From assembly GCF_023716465.1 (NCBI RefSeq), contig NZ_CP092415.1:2581501-2645500 (forward strand): a stretch of 64,000 nt of DNA, read 5' to 3'. This document shows positions 60,154 through 64,000 of the stretch, piece by piece. Within the stretch, counting starts at the first letter, position 1. Every line of letters starts with the position of its first letter. The DNA comes from Flagellimonas marinaquae. Its GTDB lineage: Bacteria; Bacteroidota; Bacteroidia; Flavobacteriales; Flavobacteriaceae. The position numbers and the translations under genes were made by a program. Under the pieces are notes generated by a model, which was not told the DNA's origin, did not search any database, and saw nothing but the letters and a program-made list of their open reading frames with translations.

Positions 60154-61386
60154 CTATGCCTTTAGGTTTCGGATACGTTCAATTAAAGGTGGATGTGAGT
60201 AGTGGACAAAAACGTAGGCCGGATGTGGGGTGAGGTTGCTCAGACTTTTTTTGGACAACTTTTTTAAAGATGAGATCAATGGGGATGCGGCAAATGTACG
60301 TTTTGCAAAATTATCTGCTTGGAATTCGAATCTCCTCGATAAATAGTTCATGATCAACCCGGTTATTTCGGAAATAGGGCTATATAATAAGGCAAACCCG
60401 ACCAAAGCGGCATGAAAACTTGGTGTGGATACGCCAATGGCCAAGGATATTTCTGGATGGTTGATGAACAACGATAGGATAAAAAGCGTAACACCTGTAG
60501 TGAATAACGATGCAAAAAGATTTGCAATAATATGTTTTCGTTTGTAATGGCCAACCTCATGGGCCAGGACTGCCACTATTTCATCCTCGTTCAAATCGTT
60601 GATCAAGGTGTCGAACAGGGTAATGCGCTTTTCTTTTCCAAATCCCGAAAAATAGGCATTTGCTTTTGTGGAACGTTTGGAGCCATCTATTACAAATATA
60701 TTTTGAAGCTCAAAACCCACCTTTTTTGCATAATCCTCAATGGATTTTTTTAGACTGCCCTCTTCAAGTGGGGTCTGTTTGTTGAACAGTGGTACGATCA
60801 ACCGGCTGTAGAACAGATTAATGAACAAAATAAAGACCCCGACAGCTACCCACATAAAGATCCAAAAATTTCGGCCTGTAGATATGTAGAAAAGTATAAA
60901 TAATGCCAGCATACCTCCTCCCAGAACCAAAGTGAGCAGAGTCCCTTTTATTTTATCTGACAAAAAAGTGGATTTAGTGGTTTTGTTAAAGCCATATTCC
61001 CCTTCGATCACAAAAGTTTTGTAATACGAAAAAGGGAGTCCCAAAAGTGCGCTACCGAACATTATAATTCCAAAAAACAGCAATGCCATGGGAATGGTAT
61101 CTTCGGTAATGGAACGGGTCAATCGATCTACCCATTCAAATCCACCAAGGACTAAAAAATATACGGTCAGTACAAGGGAAAAGCCATCGGAGATAAGACC
61201 AAATTTGTAGTTGGCCCGTTTATATTGTTGTGATTTTCGATACTCGGTTTCGTCAAAGACATCGGCCAGTTCGGGAGGTAATGTGGACTGGAAACGCTTG
61301 GCATTCAGATATTCCAGGAACTGGTGTGCCAGATATTGGGTTACTAGAATCGCAAGGATCGCATAAAAGAGTGTATTTTTTTCCAT
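60154..61386 (-). CDS. M48 membrane metalloprotease, Ste24-like
   Basis: 410 residues with about seven membrane segments, of the Ste24/CAAX-protease type. The zinc site is AVLAHEVGHYKRKHI, with the third ligand Glu in FEFQADNFA. The N-terminal half carries the peptidase M48 N-terminal region (FGFNKTTKSTFLSDKIKG). In bacteria such enzymes remove misfolded membrane or lipoprotein substrates. It starts three bases after the trmH-like gene, so they are co-transcribed, and the relA/spoT gene follows after 44 bases. Confidence 0.92.
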   Translation of the reverse strand: MEKNTLFYAILAILVTQYLAHQFLEYLNAKRFQSTLPPELADVFDETEYRKSQQYKRANYKFGLISDGFSLVLTVYFLVLGGFEWVDRLTRSITEDTIPMALLFFGIIMFGSALLGLPFSYYKTFVIEGEYGFNKTTKSTFLSDKIKGTLLTLVLGGGMLALFILFYISTGRNFWIFMWVAVGVFILFINLFYSRLIVPLFNKQTPLEEGSLKKSIEDYAKKVGFELQNIFVIDGSKRSTKANAYFSGFGKEKRITLFDTLINDLNEDEIVAVLAHEVGHYKRKHIIANLFASLFTTGVTLFILSLFINHPEISLAIGVSTPSFHAALVGFALLYSPISEITGLIMNYLSRRFEFQADNFAKRTFAASPLISSLKKLSKKSLSNLTPHPAYVFVHYSHPPLIERIRNLKA

Positions 61387-61389
61387 AGC

Positions 61390-62190
61390 TTAAAATCCGC
61401 GCTGGCGCTTCGCTTCAAATATAAGTATTGCAGCGGATACCGAAACATTCATGGAGTCTATTTCCCCTTGCATCGGAATAATTATGTTTTGGTCGGAATT
61501 TTGGAGCCATGTATCGGTGAGTCCAGTGGCCTCCGTACCCATAACTAGGGCAGAGGCTCCTGTAAAATCACAATCCACATAATTTTTGGAAGCGGTCAAT
61601 GCGGCACAATAAATTTTGATTTGGTTGGTCTGTAAAAAAGAAATGATCTGGTCCGTTGTACCCATGCCAATTTGATTGGTAAAAAGGCAACCAACACTGG
61701 ATCGGATTATGTTCGGACCATATAGGTCGGATTTGGGGTTTGCTATTAAAACGGCATCTACAGCAGCGGCGTCGGCCGTGCGTAAAAGTGCGCCAATGTT
61801 TCCAGGTTTTTCTGGAGCTTCGGCCACGAGAACCAAAGGTGTGTTGTTCGTAAAGGTAATGTTCTGCAATGCATGGTCCTTTACACTCATCAGGGCGATT
61901 ACACCCTCGGTGGTACCACGGTGCGCAATTTTAGCGTAGACATTTTCGGATATTTCTATAATTTCCGGGCAAGCGTCCTTGGTGAGCGTATCAATAGAAG
62001 GGTTGTTCAAAATTTCAGGACAAAAAAGAAGGGTCTGCATGGTATAACCGCCCTTTAGGGCCAACGCTATTTCCCTTTGCCCTTCAACGATAAAAAGCCC
62101 GCTCTTTTTTCGTTCACGGGATTTTTCTTTGAGCTGCATAATTCTTTTCACCAAAGAATTTTGGGTGCTGCTTATGAGTTTAACTTCCAT
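61390..62190 (-). CDS. SpoU/TrmH-family RNA 2'-O-methyltransferase
   Basis: 266 residues. An N-terminal substrate-binding domain (KLISSTQNSLVKRIMQLKEK, then GLFIVEGQREIALAL) is followed by the knotted SPOUT domain with motif 1 EAPEKPGNIGALLRTADA, motif 2 ALVMGTEATGLTD and motif 3 IPMQGEIDSMNVSVSAAI. The layout is that of TrmH-like rRNA or tRNA ribose methyltransferases; the target base is unknown. First gene of a run with the M48 protease; a TATTTTTA element (- strand, 62198-62205) may be its -7 box. Confidence 0.92.
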   Translation of the reverse strand: MEVKLISSTQNSLVKRIMQLKEKSRERKKSGLFIVEGQREIALALKGGYTMQTLLFCPEILNNPSIDTLTKDACPEIIEISENVYAKIAHRGTTEGVIALMSVKDHALQNITFTNNTPLVLVAEAPEKPGNIGALLRTADAAAVDAVLIANPKSDLYGPNIIRSSVGCLFTNQIGMGTTDQIISFLQTNQIKIYCAALTASKNYVDCDFTGASALVMGTEATGLTDTWLQNSDQNIIIPMQGEIDSMNVSVSAAILIFEAKRQRGF

Positions 62191-62267
62191 AGATCGGTAA
62201 AAATAGATATTCCTGTAATTATAATAAGAGGTTTTCGACCAACTAGCTTAATTATAAACTGTAAACC

Positions 62268-63071
62268 ATGAACAAATTAACCATCCTATTACTTTTACTG
62301 GCTCTATCTGCCTGTAAACAAAGCACAAAAACCAAAGAGATCCAAACACCGGTAAAGCAAGTGGTCTCAGAACACGAAGCAAATTACCCAGAGGCCCTAG
62401 CAAAGGTTTTCGATGCGCATGGAGGACTAGAGCAGTGGAAAGCGCAACGTACATTGTCTTTTGTTCTTCCGAAACCAGAGCGACCAGAAACGCATACAGT
62501 AGATTTATGGACAAGAATGGATCGAATCGATACCGATGTTGTGACCATGGGCTTTGACGGAGAGCAAGCATGGTTGTTGGATAGCGATGAAAACTACAAG
62601 GGAGATGTAGGCTTCTATCATAATTTAATGTTCTATTTCTATGCGATGCCCTTTGTTTTGGCAGATGATGGTATCATGTATTCGGAAACCAAGGATTTGC
62701 AATATGGGGGCAAAAGTTATCCTGGGGTTAAGATCGGGTATAAGAATGGAGTTGGTGCCTCATCTAAAGATGAGTATTTTATCCATTTTGATGCGAACAC
62801 ACATAAAATGACCTGGTTGGGCTATACGGTGACCTATCGTTCTGGGGAGAGCTCCGATAATGTGAGATGGATAAATTATAACGATTGGCAATCCGTAAAC
62901 GGTTTGCAATTGCCCAGGACAATTACCTGGTATAAACATGAGGGAGATACTATTTTAGAGCCTGCAAGTACCGTAAGTTTTGAGGAAGTTACATTAAGTG
63001 AGCAAGTAAAGCCTGCATCATTTTACTTCAAACCGGATGAAGGCCAATATGTGGATGTAAAATTAAATTAA
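62268..63071 (+). CDS. DUF6503 family lipoprotein
   Basis: 267 residues with a lipoprotein signal ending LSAC. The mature part resembles DUF6503, a Bacteroidota beta-rich family: AKVFDAHGGLEQWKAQRTLS at the start, WTRMDRIDTDVVTMGFDGEQ, and the C-terminal strands with WINYNDWQSVNGLQLPRTIT. Function unknown; the shape recalls lipid-binding outer-membrane proteins. It diverges from the trmH-like gene and ends at a strong bidirectional terminator. Confidence 0.8.
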   Translation: MNKLTILLLLLALSACKQSTKTKEIQTPVKQVVSEHEANYPEALAKVFDAHGGLEQWKAQRTLSFVLPKPERPETHTVDLWTRMDRIDTDVVTMGFDGEQAWLLDSDENYKGDVGFYHNLMFYFYAMPFVLADDGIMYSETKDLQYGGKSYPGVKIGYKNGVGASSKDEYFIHFDANTHKMTWLGYTVTYRSGESSDNVRWINYNDWQSVNGLQLPRTITWYKHEGDTILEPASTVSFEEVTLSEQVKPASFYFKPDEGQYVDVKLN

Positions 63072-63102
63072 AAAAAAGGCGCTCATTTGAGCGCCTTTTT
63101 TA
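63071..63102. terminator. Bidirectional intrinsic terminator
   Basis: Arms AAGGCGCTC and GAGCGCCTT around the loop ATTT, embedded in A and T runs on both sides. It serves the DUF6503 gene on + and the amidohydrolase on -. Confidence 0.9.
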
Positions 63103-63108
63103 TTTGGT

Positions 63109-64000
63109 TTATTGTCCTGTTTTTTCCCTATCGTATTTTTCCATATATCTTTTCCATAATTCAGTTTGGTGTGTTTCCAAGGAAACGTCCCTACCATCAA
63201 TATATGCTTTGGAAAGTTTATTGGTGCGCATGTCCAACGCATCCCCTTCGGAAATGAACAAAGTGGCGCTCTTGCCTTCCTCTAAGGTCCCGTACCTGTC
63301 ATCGATCCCTAAGATCTTAGCTGTGTTGCCTGTAATCAATTGAAGTGCTGTTTCTTTGTCCAGGCCTTGCGCTACGGTTTGACCTGCATAAAATGCAAGA
63401 TTCCTGGTTTGGAAATTGGCCGCGTCCTCATTTTGTAATCCCACCAGCAGTCCTGCATCCAGCAATAGTTTTGGCAATTTGTACGTGATATCGTAATCGT
63501 CGTCATCAAAATTGGGCAGGGAGTGGGTACGACCTACAAGCACAGGAATGTTGTGTGATTTTAACAGGTCGGCAATTTTATTGGCTCGGTATCCGCCAAT
63601 GATCACCACATTCTTAACCCCCATGTCCTTGGACAACAAAACGGCATCTGTAATCTCCTTTTCACCATCGGCATGTATGTAAAGGCGTTGAGACCCATCA
63701 AATAGTCCTTGCATGGCTGCAAACGGTAGGTTTTTCTCTTTTCCGCCTGCTTTGCCATAAGCAATGGAGTTAAGAAAGAACATTTTTATGTCCTCCATCT
63801 CCTTGCCATACTCTTTATTGGGGATAAACCCTCTTTCTTCGCCCATCCACCATCGGCCTCTTCTAAAAAAGTTCGGCCAGTTCAAATGGATTCCATCATC
63901 TGTTTTAATGGAGGCGTCCTCCCAGTTCCATGCATCGAACTGAACAATGCTTGAGGTGCCGGAGATGGTCCCTCCCTGAGGGGTGACTTGTCCGATCAAT
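63109..64000 (-). CDS. Amidohydrolase family protein, C-terminal part (cut by window edge)
   Basis: Only the last 296 or so codons are visible and the frame runs out of the window. The tail contains IHADGEKEITDAVLL (a metal-site His segment), VIIGGYRANKIADLL, LVGLQNEDAANFQTRN and ALQLITGNTAKILGIDDRYG, TLEEGKSATLFIS, the end typical of imidazolonepropionase-like amidohydrolases, where the LI/ITxNxAKxLGI region closes the barrel and the beta domain follows. The active-site metal His-x-His lies outside. A signal peptide, if present, is also outside. The substrate is unknown. Confidence 0.88.
   Translation of the reverse strand, partial: LIGQVTPQGGTISGTSSIVQFDAWNWEDASIKTDDGIHLNWPNFFRRGRWWMGEERGFIPNKEYGKEMEDIKMFFLNSIAYGKAGGKEKNLPFAAMQGLFDGSQRLYIHADGEKEITDAVLLSKDMGVKNVVIIGGYRANKIADLLKSHNIPVLVGRTHSLPNFDDDDYDITYKLPKLLLDAGLLVGLQNEDAANFQTRNLAFYAGQTVAQGLDKETALQLITGNTAKILGIDDRYGTLEEGKSATLFISEGDALDMRTNKLSKAYIDGRDVSLETHQTELWKRYMEKYDREKTGQ

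Noticed and set aside
1-64000. tRNA or rRNA genes, CRISPR arrays, prophage or insertion sequences
   Set aside because: No cloverleaf-like segment, no regular direct repeats with spacers, no transposase or integrase motif and no terminal inverted repeats were seen in the intergenic regions.

Overview
The window looks like ordinary chromosome of a marine Flavobacteriaceae bacterium, closest in feel to the Muricauda/Allomuricauda-Maribacter group. Reasons: AT-rich bases with short intergenic gaps; promoter elements of the Bacteroidota type (TTG, about 19-21 bases, TAnnTTTG) in front of many genes and no obvious Shine-Dalgarno sequences; and marker families typical of Flavobacteriia (DUF5606, DUF2795, DUF6503, DUF349, OstA-like, Lnb/DUF4105, CCC-motif membrane proteins). 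No tRNA, rRNA, transposase, integrase or CRISPR array was found, and nothing looks like a recently acquired island.

Layout. 1-5.9 kb: two glycosyltransferases meeting tail to tail, dapD, ruvX-def-DUF5606, then a GH20 hexosaminidase lipoprotein and an SGNH hydrolase. 6-13.6 kb: mazG, a MATE exporter, then PAP2 phosphatase and a GT39 glycosyltransferase facing a polyprenyl-phosphate-type GT2 plus flippase-like membrane protein, then meaB. 13.8-18.5 kb: ohr, an ECF sigma / membrane anti-sigma / charged-helix DUF4097-like exported protein operon, msrA, and two tiny exported or membrane proteins. 18.6-27 kb: histidine kinase, secA, DUF2795, cobalamin adenosyltransferase, a 53-residue membrane protein, a shortened methyltransferase relative and an ABC-F ATPase. 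27-36.9 kb: Lnb-like protein, pssA and a PH-like protein, the kdsD-tatC-AhpD-like-lptB operon, recQ, three small cysteine-containing membrane proteins, an Smr protein and a lipoprotein. 37-48.6 kb: cysteine desulfurase, M23 peptidase, a coiled-coil gene and zapA, a probable 6S RNA, rny, a CBS protein, a DUF349 protein, aroE and two tandem DUF368 transporters. 48.6-64 kb: TPR protein, OstA-like protein with an aminotransferase, dps, a GH97 glucosidase, a trmH-M48-relA/spoT-fur-purA gene run, a DUF6503 lipoprotein and a truncated amidohydrolase.

Shared themes. Many genes serve the envelope: LPS precursor and export (kdsD, lptB, OstA-like), undecaprenyl-phosphate handling (PAP2, two DUF368, GT2/GT39 and flippase), protein export (secA, tatC), lipoprotein maturation (Lnb-like), phosphatidylserine synthesis (pssA) and wall hydrolysis (M23). 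A second theme is stress and growth control: ohr, msrA, dps, fur, relA/spoT, the ECF operon, RNase Y and the probable 6S RNA.

The most rewarding items are the probable 6S-type RNA between zapA and rny, the ECF operon (whose sigma gene lacks a good start codon and has a 14-base palindrome at its front), a CRP/FNR-type dyad placed near -41 of the dps promoter, a methyltransferase relative that has lost its cofactor-binding core, and two overlooked microproteins. I found no clear new defence system or mobile element.
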